Shown here: piece after piece, positions 7,776-16,106 of the stretch
How the letters are laid out: every line of letters begins with the position of its first letter
Position numbering within the stretch: position 1 is the first letter of the stretch
DNA from: Neomoorella mulderi
Lineage (GTDB): Bacteria; Bacillota; DSM-521; Neomoorellales; Neomoorellaceae
NCBI GenBank assembly: GCA_011375465.1
Contig: DRZV01000095.1
Coordinates: 1-27,251, forward strand
Length of the DNA: 27,251 bases
Reading direction: 5' to 3'
Notes under the pieces: generated by a model
Seen by the model: the letters and a program-made list of their open reading frames with translations, nothing else
Told to the model about the DNA's origin: nothing
Database searches by the model: none
Position numbers and translations under genes: made by a program

Positions 7776-8729
7776 ATGACCTCCATAGCCCTGCAGGGAA
7801 CCGTCGAACTGGGAATTATCTACGCCATCATGGCCCTCGGGGTCTTCCTTTCCTTCCGCATCTTGAATATGCCCGACCTGACCGTGGACGGCAGCTTCAC
7901 CTTGGGGGCAGCCATTTCAGCCCTGATGTGCCTCAAGGGCAGCCCCTGGGCAGGGCTGCCCTTAGCCTTTCTGGCCGGGGGCCTGGCCGGATCCGTGACG
8001 GCTCTGCTGCACACCAAGGGCAGGATCCAGCCCCTCCTGTCGGGCATCCTGGTCATGCTGGCCCTCTACTCCATAAATCTGCGGGTTATGGGCAGGGCCA
8101 ACATACCCTTAATCAACCTGCCCACAGTTTTCAGCACCTGGCCCTGGCTGAATAGGTGGGCTGAAGGGTACACCGCCCTCATAGGCTCCAGCAGCCTATT
8201 GGTCTTGATACTCCTCCTGCTCTTCGGATTTTTAAAGACCCGCTTCGGGCTGGTGCTGCGGGCCACCGGGCAGAACCCCCAGATGGTGCGTTCAGTGGGG
8301 GTAAATACCGATACAACCCTCACGGTTGGATTAGCTCTGGCCAACGGGCTGGTGGCCCTCTCGGGGGGCCTCCTGGCCCAATATCAGCTCTTTGCCGATA
8401 TAAGCATGGGAGTAGGTATGGTGATCGTCGGCCTGGCCTCAGTGATCATCGGGGAAGGGATCATCGGCTCCCACTGGCTGGGACAGCACCTCATAGCCGT
8501 CACTGTAGGGGCGGTGGTTTATCGCTTGGTGATAGCCATGGCCATGGAGCTGGGGATGCCCCCTACCGATCTCAAGCTGATTTCCGCTGTAATAGTAGCC
8601 TCGGCCCTGGCAGCCCCGGCTTTAAAGGAACAGTGGAACCTGGCCAAAAGGCAGATCCAGGCCCAGAAGGGAGGGGGGAGCGAAGATGCTGAAGATATGG
8701 AGGCTGACCAAAAGCTTCCCTCTGGATAA
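7776..8729 (+). CDS. ABC transporter permease (TrpY-like, BPD_transp_2 family)
   Basis: This is a 317-residue membrane protein with about eight to ten hydrophobic segments, of the branched-chain-amino-acid-type permease family. It opens TVELGIIYAIMALGVFLSFR and NMPDLTVDGSFTLGAA, a signature of the permease that pairs with ABC_sub_bind lipoproteins. GLVLRATGQNPQMVRSVGV is the cytoplasmic loop that contacts the ATPase. The C-terminus is hydrophilic and overlaps the ATPase gene by 44 bases, showing tight coupling. The ATG at 7776 is preceded by a GGGGGCTGAAGG region. Together with its neighbours it forms a complete importer. Confidence 0.91.
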   Translation: MTSIALQGTVELGIIYAIMALGVFLSFRILNMPDLTVDGSFTLGAAISALMCLKGSPWAGLPLAFLAGGLAGSVTALLHTKGRIQPLLSGILVMLALYSINLRVMGRANIPLINLPTVFSTWPWLNRWAEGYTALIGSSSLLVLILLLLFGFLKTRFGLVLRATGQNPQMVRSVGVNTDTTLTVGLALANGLVALSGGLLAQYQLFADISMGVGMVIVGLASVIIGEGIIGSHWLGQHLIAVTVGAVVYRLVIAMAMELGMPPTDLKLISAVIVASALAAPALKEQWNLAKRQIQAQKGGGSEDAEDMEADQKLPSG

Positions 8730-9477
8730 GTTTACCCAGAGGTTGGCCCTCAATAATGTAACCTTGAGCCTCCAGAAAGGTGAATTCGTCACCATAATCG
8801 GAGGAAACGGGGCAGGCAAATCCACTTTGCTGAACTGCATCGCCGGGGTGCACCTGCCCGATTCGGGCCGGATAACGCTTGACGGTATGGACATAACTTT
8901 CTGGCCCGAGTACAGGCGCTCCCTCTACATCGGAAGGGTATTCCAGAACCCCCTGCTGGGCACAGCTCCCGATATGACCATTGAAGAGAACCTGGCCATG
9001 GCCTGCGCCAAGGGCAAATCCCGGGGACTTTTGCCAGGGGTGACCAAGCAGGAAGCCAAATTCTTCCGGGACAAGGTAGCGGATCTGGGGTTGGGGCTGG
9101 AAAAACGTATGCATCAGAAGGTGGGCCTCCTATCCGGGGGTGAAAGGCAAGCCCTCACCTTGCTTATGGCCACCATCGTGAGGCCCCGCCTTTTGCTCCT
9201 GGATGAACATACCTCCGCCCTGGATCCCGCCACTGCCCGAAGGGTGCTGGAATTGACCCGAAGTATAATATCGGAACACCAGCTCACCACCATTATGGTT
9301 ACCCACAATATGAAGGAAGCTCTGGAATTGGGAACCAGGACCATCATGATGCATGAAGGCCGCATTGTCTTGGATCTTTCCGGACGGCAGCGGGAGTGCA
9401 TGACGGTGGAAAAGCTGGTATCCTTTTTCACCCAGGAAGCCTCCATAGAGGTGGTAGAGCTGAAAAACAGGGCCTGA
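8686..9477 (+). CDS. ABC transporter ATP-binding protein (TrpZ-like)
   Basis: This 263-residue ATPase has all the ABC motifs. Walker A is GGNGAGKST at residues 39-47, the Q-loop FQNP lies near 87-90, and the signature LSGGERQALTLLMA is followed by Walker B LLLLDEHTSALD and the switch histidine in MVTHNM. Small changes from the commonest signature (GGERQALTLLMA) are usual in this subfamily. It powers the importer encoded by the two upstream genes. It overlaps the permease, with its start codon inside the permease end. The convergent macro-domain gene ends 21 bases downstream, and no terminator is visible between them. Confidence 0.93.
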   Translation: MLKIWRLTKSFPLDKFTQRLALNNVTLSLQKGEFVTIIGGNGAGKSTLLNCIAGVHLPDSGRITLDGMDITFWPEYRRSLYIGRVFQNPLLGTAPDMTIEENLAMACAKGKSRGLLPGVTKQEAKFFRDKVADLGLGLEKRMHQKVGLLSGGERQALTLLMATIVRPRLLLLDEHTSALDPATARRVLELTRSIISEHQLTTIMVTHNMKEALELGTRTIMMHEGRIVLDLSGRQRECMTVEKLVSFFTQEASIEVVELKNRA

Positions 9478-9498
9478 GGCTAACCACCGGCGCAAAGT

Positions 9499-10041
9499 CT
9501 AGTTCCCTTCGGAAAAAATGCTGGCCAGAACCCGCTGATGGATCTCCAGGGCCTCTTTATCCCGCAAGACAAAGCGGATGAGCTTTACCGATTTAAGGAG
9601 GGGCGCCATCTCCTTTATAGTCTGGAAGGCTATTTTGGCCGCCTCTTCCATGGGGTAACCGAAGATACCGGTGGAAATGGCGGGAAAGGCAATGGAGCTG
9701 ATTCTGTGTTCCTCTGCCAATTTAAGGGCGTTACGGTAACAATTGGCCAGCAGCTGGTCCGAAGGCTTATCCACACCGTATACAGGGCCTAGGCAATGGA
9801 TCACATAGCGGTTGGGAAGGTTGTAGGCCCCGGTGATCACCGCCGTCCCCGGTCTGATGGGGGCCAAATGACGGCACTCCTCTGCCAACCCTGGTCCCGC
9901 CGCCCGATGGATGGCCCCCGCCACCCCTCCTCCTGGTTTCAGTTCTGCATTGGCGGCATTCACCACCGCCTCGATCCCCGCCTGTTGGGCGATATCCCCC
10001 AGCACGCATTCTACTTTGATGCCGTCGACGACCCGCTCCAT
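9499..10041 (-). CDS. Macro-domain protein (O-acetyl-ADP-ribose deacetylase type)
   Basis: This 180-residue single macro domain belongs to the MacroD/YmdB-like class, which binds ADP-ribose and removes acetyl or ADP-ribosyl groups. Key motifs are present: GDIAQQAGIEAVVNAANAEL with the NAAN pair, PGGGVAGAIHRAAG for the ribose-binding loop, and FPAISTGIFGYP for the phosphate-binding loop. The ATG at 10041 follows AGAGGGGG by 6 bases; an upstream in-frame TTG is less likely. It lies 55 bases after the yibE/F gene on the same strand and may share its transcript. The exact substrate is unknown, and nothing nearby suggests an ADP-ribosyltransferase partner. Confidence 0.93.
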   Translation of the reverse strand: MERVVDGIKVECVLGDIAQQAGIEAVVNAANAELKPGGGVAGAIHRAAGPGLAEECRHLAPIRPGTAVITGAYNLPNRYVIHCLGPVYGVDKPSDQLLANCYRNALKLAEEHRISSIAFPAISTGIFGYPMEEAAKIAFQTIKEMAPLLKSVKLIRFVLRDKEALEIHQRVLASIFSEGN

Positions 10042-10096
10042 AAACAACCCCCTCTGCTCTTTTTATGGTTATTTTAACATATCCTTGCTCATAGCA

Positions 10097-11177
10097 TCAC
10101 CCGCTCTTCGACAAAAATATGCCCGCCAACGCTGCCGTAATGGGTATGGATAGGATTATGCCCGTGCTTCCCGCCAAGGCCCTCACCGCCTCTGTGGCTA
10201 TGGACTCCAGGTTTATCATCCGCCAAAAGGGGGTCCCCTCAGCCGTAAACAAGAGCAGCAGGGTTATGGCGCTGCCAACGTAGGCTAAAATGAGGGTGTT
10301 GGCCATGGTGCCCATTATGTCCCCGCCAATGTTCATCCCCGCTTTCATCAGGGAAGCCCATTTTAAGTTGGGATCTATGATCCTTATCTCCTCCATGGCC
10401 GAAGCTATGGACATGGTGACATCCATAACCGCTCCCAAGGCCCCTACCATTATCCCCGCGTATAAGATTCCTGGATAATCCAAGTTATTAAATCCCGGAA
10501 CATACAGGAGGGACTGGGCATACTCATCGAGGCCGCTCAGGCGAAACGCCTCTCCTCACAGCAAGACCAGCCCTCCAGCTGCCGATACCCCTCCTATGGT
10601 TCCTACGATAGCCGCCAGAGTTTTTACATTAAAGCCGCCTATCAGGATCAAAGTGATGCAGGTGACTGCGGAGGACACCGTGATGGTGACCAGAAGAGGA
10701 GGATATCCTCGAAGGATTAGGAGCAAGAGCACAAAGAACACTGCCCCGCTGGTAAAAAAAGGGCTAAGAAGGATCTCAAGCCCTTTTTGCCCCTAAAACC
10801 ACCAGCAGGCCCAAAAATAGGACCAAGAGATAACCCAGCTTCTTGTCCCTCCCGAACTCCAGGTAATAGGCCCCTTGAATCTCTCCCTGATCTACTGATA
10901 AGGCCACAAATATTTCATCTCCTGGACGCAATTCCAAATTATAGCCATCGTGGCCACCTGTGGGGTAGGGCAGATAGAGGGTCGCCCCTTGTCCTCCCAG
11001 CACTTTTACCAGGAGCATGTCCCCTTCCCCTGAAGTTTTCCCTGATCTGAACACCTCTGCTACCTTGGCCCTGCAAATCCTATACCGATCCCATTCCCCC
11101 TCCTTCGCCTCCGCAGGAGAGGGGGCTTGGATTATGCAAAAGACCAAGAATAAAATTAAACAGGCCCCTTTCCTCAT
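10097..11177 (-). pseudogene. YibE/F-family membrane protein, broken by a frameshift and an in-frame TGA
   Basis: The pieces assemble into one YibE/F-like protein of about 360 residues. First comes a signal peptide (MRKGACLILFLVFCIIQ), then an extracytoplasmic domain with LRPGDEIFVALSV, then a membrane part with GYPPLLVTITVSS and LIGGFNVKTLAAIVGT. It ends with GALGAVMDVTMSIASAMEEI, the family hallmark. The first break is at the 5-T run 10784-10788; four bases there would restore the frame. The second is a TGA at 10556-10558 in the same frame as the C-terminal part, after GGLVLL. The ATG at 11177 follows AAAGGAGA by 9 bases. The function of the family is unknown. Two independent lesions make simple decay or poor sequence quality both possible. 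Confidence 0.82.
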
Positions 11178-11259
11178 TTCACATATCTCCTTTAAAAACA
11201 TCGAGCAATCCCCTTTTCAACCATATGACCACCTCCCAGGTTTTATGTACATATGATAA

Positions 11260-11279
11260 GGGCTGGCCTCAGCCAGCCC
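11260..11279 (-). terminator. Hairpin after the 28-residue repeat protein gene
   Basis: GGGCTGGC (11260-11267) and GCCAGCCC (11272-11279) form a perfect 8-bp stem with a 4-base loop, starting two bases after the stop of the repeat protein on the minus strand. The tract that follows on that strand, TTATCATATG, is only moderately T-rich, so termination may be incomplete. It also lies about 80 bases upstream of the yibE/F start and could separate the two units. Confidence 0.6.
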
Positions 11280-11281
11280 CC

Positions 11282-11779
11282 TTAAACCCCTATATCCTTT
11301 GCGGTAGCCTTTCGTATCCGGCTCAAGGCAACCAGGCGCCTCAGCCCCTCCTCGGTGGTCTCCTCCCCTTCGAAGAACCAGCGGGCGTAGATCCTTCTGC
11401 CATCAGGGGCGTAGCTCTCCTCCGCCGGGCCATCTTCCCGGTGAAGCTTACCCCTTTTGTACCAAGCCCTGTAGATGGGCTTCCCGTCCTCGTAGAATTC
11501 CTCCACCGCCGGTCCTCCCTCTCTGTGAAGGCTGCCCATATGATACCAGGAACGGAAGGCCACCTGGCCGTGATCGTAATACCCTTCCACCGCTGGCCCA
11601 TCAGGACGATGATAAAGGCCCCGGTAGTACCAGGCACGCCATTTCAAAGGCCCGTATTCGTGAAACTCCTCCACCGCCGGCCCGTCGGTCCGATGCAGGG
11701 TTTCCCCCAGATAATATTCCCTTTTCCAGATGCCACCGCTGGCATGGCGTATCTCCCTTACCTTTACCTCTTCCAACAA
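11282..11779 (-). CDS. Protein of four 28-residue LHREDGPAVEE-type repeats
   Basis: This 165-residue protein is built of tandem repeats. Counting from the first codon, HR pairs fall at residues 29, 57, 85 and 113, exactly 28 apart. The unit is roughly YRAWYxxGxLHRxDGPAVEE, then FYEDGxxx. A partial fifth unit (YARWFFEGEE) precedes a charged C-terminus. The repeat resembles MORN or YwqK-like beta-hairpin repeats seen in phage and bacterial proteins of unknown function. There is no signal peptide or membrane segment. It starts with TTG TTG behind GGGGGGA and lies only 9 bases after the MoxR-like ATPase gene on the same strand, so it is the last gene of that cassette. A role as a binding or adaptor protein is inference. 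Confidence 0.8.
   Translation of the reverse strand: MLEEVKVREIRHASGGIWKREYYLGETLHRTDGPAVEEFHEYGPLKWRAWYYRGLYHRPDGPAVEGYYDHGQVAFRSWYHMGSLHREGGPAVEEFYEDGKPIYRAWYKRGKLHREDGPAEESYAPDGRRIYARWFFEGEETTEEGLRRLVALSRIRKATAKDIGV
11390..11725 (-). repeat. Four tandem 84-bp coding repeats
   Basis: Residues 19-130 of the repeat protein divide into four units of 28 residues (84 bases each). The aligned positions are W/Y at unit position 5, Gly at 7-8, His-Arg at 11-12 and Gly-Pro-Ala at 15-17. Units differ in many codons, so the copies are old and not a recent slippage product. Confidence 0.78.
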
Positions 11780-11788
11780 AATCCCCCC

Positions 11789-13306
11789 TCAATTATCGTT
11801 TACGGCCATCTCCCGGGCCAATTTTTCCCATGCCTCCACCGAATCCATTTGGGTTAAAACCCTGGCAAAATCCTCCCCCACCAGCTGAGACAGGGGCCGC
11901 AGGGCCCGGCTCAGGCTTTCCAGGGTTTTCAGTACTTCCACCTTTTGGTCTGCCAGGAGGCGCTGGGCCACCGATATCAAGGCTTGACCCTCAGGGAGGG
12001 ATGTTTCCCTGGCTTCTCCTTCCAAAACCTCCTCCATCTTCCCCCGGAAGTAATCTTCCGGCCTCATGTTCATGAAGAAGGCGAAGCACCTGCTGGCCTC
12101 CCTATGGGTATCTCCCGCCATACGCCGGAGGAGGTAGAGGGTTTTACCCCCCGAAACCCGGGGATCCTCCCCCTCCGTGAAAGCCCTCATTCCCAAAAAG
12201 ATGGGGACCCCATACTCCCTTCCCTTCTCCAATATCCTGCATGCTGCCCTGCCCAGGTGGATCTCCAAAGAGCGATGGGGCAGCTGCTCAGGCTCCACTT
12301 CTTTTCTTAAAATGTCTACCGTCCTCCCCACCATCACCCCCACTCCCCAGAGAGCAGGGGGAGAGAGCTCTTCTTCTCCTCCCTGCAAAAAGGCCTCTAT
12401 TTCTTCCCGCCTGGACCACCAGGCAGCCAGCAGCTCCCCTTCTTTCTTCCCCAGCCATCCTGTGGCGTAGTGCCTCATCTCCTCCGGGGTGAAGGGCCTG
12501 CCCAGGCCCAGGCGGAAATCCATCTCCTTCTCTAGAAGATATTCGCAGGAGCGGGGGGTGACGAATTGGTCCAGCGTTTCTGGCTCTTCAGGGACTTCGG
12601 GCCGGGAGGCCAGCTTGGCCAGATAGCCCAATAAAAGGGGATCAGCTTCCGGCCAGCGCCTTTCCACATACCTGAACCAGCCCACCGCCGAGGGCGGTCC
12701 CACCTGGTGTACCTCCAGGCGGTTGAGCAGAGGGGCGGGGAGCAGCATGGCACCAGAGCTGTCTTCAGGGCGGTTGCCGGCGGCCACTATCTGTACCTCC
12801 GGCGATAGGACCAGATACCCGGCCCGGCGCTCGTCCACCAGTTTATAGGCTACTCCCCTTATATCGTCCCTGGTTATATTGGTTATTTCATCCAAAAATA
12901 CTAGGCCTGGATAGTAAAACAGGAGGGAAGCCCATTCCAAGGGAACAAATCGAGTTACCTCCAGCCCCGCTATCCTCCCCTGGCGGGGAACACCGGAGAA
13001 ATCCGAGGGCTCATGGGAGAGCAGGAGCACATCCACAAAGAAAAAAGGGCGGCGGCCTTCCATCTGCAATTCTTTCAGCAGGCGCTCCTTTCCCTCTTCG
13101 GTTTTACGGCTGAACTCCCCGTAATCTATGAACACCTCTCCCGTGGCTCGGGCTATGTCCTGGGCAGCCTGCCGTACCGCCACGGTCTTCCCCACCCCGC
13201 TGGGACCTAAGAATAACAGGGGATGGGGGCGCTTGTTCCTCCTCCTGGAGGCCAGATAGCTGTCCACCACTGTTTTTCTAACCCCTTCAGCATCCAGCCA
13301 AACCAT
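11789..13306 (-). CDS. MoxR-like AAA+ ATPase
   Basis: This is a 505-residue AAA+ ATPase of the MoxR/dynein-like type. Walker A is GPSGVGKT (residues 34-41), Walker B is LVFLDE (135-140) and sensor 1 lies in VQIVAAGNRPED (about 169-180). The long C-terminal part after residue 230 is helical and has no recognised domain. The start is ATG at 13306, 7-8 bases after AGGAGGTG; the open frame extends further upstream, but that part overlaps the preceding gene. Only 4 bases separate it from the stop of the metallopeptidase/VWA gene, so the two are co-translated. MoxR ATPases commonly act as chaperones with VWA proteins, for example in metal insertion or complex assembly, and this pair fits. The substrate is unknown. 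Confidence 0.88.
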   Translation of the reverse strand: MVWLDAEGVRKTVVDSYLASRRRNKRPHPLLFLGPSGVGKTVAVRQAAQDIARATGEVFIDYGEFSRKTEEGKERLLKELQMEGRRPFFFVDVLLLSHEPSDFSGVPRQGRIAGLEVTRFVPLEWASLLFYYPGLVFLDEITNITRDDIRGVAYKLVDERRAGYLVLSPEVQIVAAGNRPEDSSGAMLLPAPLLNRLEVHQVGPPSAVGWFRYVERRWPEADPLLLGYLAKLASRPEVPEEPETLDQFVTPRSCEYLLEKEMDFRLGLGRPFTPEEMRHYATGWLGKKEGELLAAWWSRREEIEAFLQGGEEELSPPALWGVGVMVGRTVDILRKEVEPEQLPHRSLEIHLGRAACRILEKGREYGVPIFLGMRAFTEGEDPRVSGGKTLYLLRRMAGDTHREASRCFAFFMNMRPEDYFRGKMEEVLEGEARETSLPEGQALISVAQRLLADQKVEVLKTLESLSRALRPLSQLVGEDFARVLTQMDSVEAWEKLAREMAVNDN

Positions 13307-13310
13307 GGTT

Positions 13311-14840
13311 TCACCTCCTGATCCTGGCCCGGTTATCCACCAGAACAGGTTTGACGTACCTCCCCACAGCGCCGTAGATCTTCTCCCAGTCCTTCCTGGT
13401 ACCGAAGTGGATCCAGATAAAAGGCCCGTGGGCTCTGGCCAGATCCACCATAAGCCCACGGGTGGCTTCTGAAGATATGTCCTGCAGGGCGCTGTCGGTG
13501 CATATGGATATGGCGTCCCCCTGCTTTACCCTCTCCTTTACGTAGGCCAAGGCAGGAAAAAGCACAGTGCCGCCTCCACCCAAAACCCCTTCTAAGTTTC
13601 TCAACTGGCCGGCATTCTGGAGCAGGTAATCCCCCTTAACCTCCGCATCCCAAGGGACCAGCCGCAAGCGGCCCCCTGTCCGCTTTAAATAAGACAGGAC
13701 TATGCCCAAGGTGAACCTCAGCTCTTCGGGGGCCACCGAACCGCTCACATCCAAAAGGAACCACAGCTCGCCCTTTCCCACCCGGCAGATGTGGGGGAAC
13801 TCAGGGTGTTTCCGGGAAGGGCGGCACCAGGTCTGCCTCACATGGGTTTGGCCGAGGACAGCGGATAACCTCTTTTTTAAAAGCTTCTTCCAGGGTAGGA
13901 CCACCTCAAAGGTGGCCTCCAGGGCCCTGGCCATCTTCCCCGCCTTGTCCCCTGCATTCCGGATCTCGTTAAGGGCCTCTGCCCCTGCCCTTTCCCAAGC
14001 CTGCTCCGGATCCTTTTCTCCTCCTCCCAGGGCTCCTCGCCTGATCAGCTGGCTTTTGGAGGAATCCAGTTTTTCCCCGTGAACCCCTACTGTCTCCCCC
14101 TCCCCTGGCACCCCCTGGGAAACCTTACCTAAACCAGGAGCAGCCCGCATGGTTTCCGCCGGCAGGTGTTTTAAGATAAGGAAAAAGAGATCTTCCCAGT
14201 TCCATTTTTCCAAATCCGGCTCCTGGAAAAGCCAATCCAGGGAATTCGGGAGATCCCCGAAGGCGTTCTCCAGCGCCTCTTTAAAACTGGCCCTATCCTT
14301 TAGGCCCAGGCTGTTTAAAAATTTGGCTTGGGGAAAGAGGGGTACGCAGAAACCGGTGTTTATGACAAAATCCATGCAGATGTTAGCTAAAAGCCGCAGT
14401 TTCTCCTGGTCGTAGTTCTGGTCAGCCCCCACTTCCTCCATGATCCTGGCCGCAGTCCAGGGGTGCCTTAAAAGGAGATGGCCCATCTCGTGGATTATCA
14501 TGGCCTTGAGATCGGGCAGGGCCTCTTCTTGAGCCGTTTCCCGATCTCCGGCGCACTCTTCTATATGCCAGGATATTATGGAGCTCCAATAGGCTGGATT
14601 GATGTAGATGTAGCCGTCGGTACCGGCAGCGGCGGTTACATCCGAAGAAGGGTGAAGCAGTTTGATGGGGGCCTGGATCATCATCCAGTTTATAAAGTCC
14701 TCTTCTCTAGAGGTCATCACGCTGAGGAGGGCTTCTTGAAAGCGGGCAGCTATATCTCTAAAATCTTCCCGGCCAAGCCTTTCAGACTCCCTCTTAAATA
14801 TTTCTAGCCACCGTTCTTCCCGAAAGGTCATCTTCCTCAC
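13311..14840 (-). CDS. Putative metallopeptidase with C-terminal VWA-like domain (DUF2201 type)
   Basis: This 509-residue protein has a zinc-metallopeptidase-like N-terminal part with HEMGH at residues 117-121. A charged linker spans roughly 230-330. The C-terminal VWA-like domain has the metal-binding motif DVSGS starting at residue 364, followed by GGGGT and a later CTDSALQD. This matches the DUF2201 arrangement. The start is uncertain. GTG 14840 is used here; an ATG at 14831 is nearly as good, but its GAGG lies only 3 bases away. The gene heads a cassette with the MoxR-like ATPase and the repeat protein. By analogy with known MoxR-VWA pairs, the VWA part probably docks on the ATPase. The peptidase substrate is unknown. 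Confidence 0.87.
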   Translation of the reverse strand: MRKMTFREERWLEIFKRESERLGREDFRDIAARFQEALLSVMTSREEDFINWMMIQAPIKLLHPSSDVTAAAGTDGYIYINPAYWSSIISWHIEECAGDRETAQEEALPDLKAMIIHEMGHLLLRHPWTAARIMEEVGADQNYDQEKLRLLANICMDFVINTGFCVPLFPQAKFLNSLGLKDRASFKEALENAFGDLPNSLDWLFQEPDLEKWNWEDLFFLILKHLPAETMRAAPGLGKVSQGVPGEGETVGVHGEKLDSSKSQLIRRGALGGGEKDPEQAWERAGAEALNEIRNAGDKAGKMARALEATFEVVLPWKKLLKKRLSAVLGQTHVRQTWCRPSRKHPEFPHICRVGKGELWFLLDVSGSVAPEELRFTLGIVLSYLKRTGGRLRLVPWDAEVKGDYLLQNAGQLRNLEGVLGGGGTVLFPALAYVKERVKQGDAISICTDSALQDISSEATRGLMVDLARAHGPFIWIHFGTRKDWEKIYGAVGRYVKPVLVDNRARIRR

Positions 14841-14855
14841 CGCTCTCTTTCTTTA

Positions 14856-14882
14856 ATTATATCCCTTTTAAAAAAGAGGCAA
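14856..14882 (-). promoter_or_regulatory. Probable promoter of the VWA/MoxR cassette
   Basis: On the minus strand a perfect TATAAT (14856-14861) lies 16 bases before the GTG start. The nearest -35 candidate, TTGCCT (14877-14882), has a 15-base spacer, shorter than ideal. The very short leader leaves little room for a ribosome-binding site, so the exact start of transcription is uncertain. Confidence 0.45.
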
Positions 14883-14896
14883 AACTGCCATGGAGA

Positions 14897-14925
14897 TTGT
14901 TTGCGACAGCCTTATGGACTATAAT
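14897..14925 (+). promoter_or_regulatory. Probable sigma-A promoter of the mqnEAC operon
   Basis: TTGTTT (14897-14902) and a perfect TATAAT (14920-14925) are separated by 17 bases, 35 bases before the mqnE start. The -35 box matches the consensus only at TTG. It is back to back with the promoter of the VWA/MoxR cassette. Confidence 0.6.
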
Positions 14926-14960
14926 GTAGCTAGCTGCAGGGATAAGGGCGGGGTGATCTT

Positions 14961-16106
14961 ATGGAATCCCCCTTATGGCAAAGGCTGAAAAAGGGCCCGT
15001 GGAAAAAGATAGCCTCGAAAGTGGAACGGGGAGAAAGGCTAACCAGGGAGGAAGGGATCCAGCTGGCGGCCAGCGACGATCTCCTGGCCCTGGGCCTGAT
15101 GGCTGATCTGGCCCGGCGTTTACGTTGTGGAGATGAGGTATACTTCATAAGAAATCTCCACATAAACTATACCAATATATGTAAAAATTCCTGTCTCTTC
15201 TGCGCCTTCGGCAGGTCCCCTGGTCATCCCCAAGGTTATATCCTCTCCTTGGAAGAGATCGAGGGGAGGGTGAGGAGGGCGGCCCAGACCGGTATCCGGG
15301 AAGTGCACATAGTAGGGGGGTTGAACCCGGACCTCCCTTACGTTTATTTCATAGATCTGGTGCGCACCGTGAGAAAAGCAGCTCCAGACATATGCATCCA
15401 GGCTTTCGATGCTGTGGAAATAGATTTCATCGCCTCCCAGGGCAAGAAATCCATAGAGGAAACCCTGGGGGAACTGAAGGAAGCGGGCCTGGATTCCCTT
15501 CCAGGAGGAGGGGCTGAGGTGTTCTCCCCGTCTCTGCGGCGCCTCCTGTGTCCCCAAAAGACCGGGGCAGAAAAGTGGCTGAAAATCCACGAGACGGCCC
15601 ATGGCCTGGGAATCCCTACCAATGCCACCATGCTCTATGGCCATCTGGAAACCGCTTCTGAAAGGGTGGATCATCTCCTGGCCCTGCGGGATCTACAGGA
15701 TCGCACCGGAGGATTCCTGGCCTTCATACCCCTGGCCTTTCATCCCCAGAATACCCCTTTAGCCCACCTTCCCGGCCCCACAGGGGTGGAACACCTGAAA
15801 ATGCTGGCCCTAAGCCGCCTTCTCCTGGACAACTTCCGCCATATCAAGGCTTTCTGGATAATGATGGGTTTAAACCTGGCCCAGATCTCCCTGCATTTCG
15901 GGGCCAACGATCTGGATGGAACCGTACTGGAGGAAAAGATCTTCCATGAAGCCGGAGCCCAAACCCCCCAATGGCAGCCGGCGGAAAGCTTCTTACACTG
16001 CATTTTTAAGGCGGGTCGGATACCGGTAGAAAGGGATACCCTCTATCGGGAGGTAAGGCGCTATCATCACCCGGAGGGATCCTCCCCATGCCCCTGCTCC
16101 GGTTAG
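14961..16106 (+). CDS. mqnE: Aminofutalosine synthase MqnE (radical SAM)
   Basis: MqnE joins the chorismate-derived product of MqnA to a nucleoside to form aminofutalosine in the futalosine route to menaquinone. The 381-residue protein has the radical-SAM cluster motif CKNSCLFC with cysteines 74, 78 and 81. Before it comes HINYTNIC, and after it come HIVGGLNPDLPY, LDSLPGGGAEV and DRTGGFLAFIPLAFHPQNT, all characteristic of MqnE. The ATG at 14961 follows GGGGTGA by 5 bases. The end overlaps mqnA by 19 bases. The Cys-Pro-Cys tail is partly a consequence of that overlap. MqnC downstream is a paralogue sharing the LDSLPGGGAEV segment. Confidence 0.95.
   Translation: MESPLWQRLKKGPWKKIASKVERGERLTREEGIQLAASDDLLALGLMADLARRLRCGDEVYFIRNLHINYTNICKNSCLFCAFGRSPGHPQGYILSLEEIEGRVRRAAQTGIREVHIVGGLNPDLPYVYFIDLVRTVRKAAPDICIQAFDAVEIDFIASQGKKSIEETLGELKEAGLDSLPGGGAEVFSPSLRRLLCPQKTGAEKWLKIHETAHGLGIPTNATMLYGHLETASERVDHLLALRDLQDRTGGFLAFIPLAFHPQNTPLAHLPGPTGVEHLKMLALSRLLLDNFRHIKAFWIMMGLNLAQISLHFGANDLDGTVLEEKIFHEAGAQTPQWQPAESFLHCIFKAGRIPVERDTLYREVRRYHHPEGSSPCPCSG

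Noticed and set aside
13307..13459. Longer MoxR protein starting at 13459
   Set aside because: The added 51 residues overlap the end of the VWA gene in another frame, lack family resemblance, and the ATG at 13306 has an ideal AGGAGGTG site.
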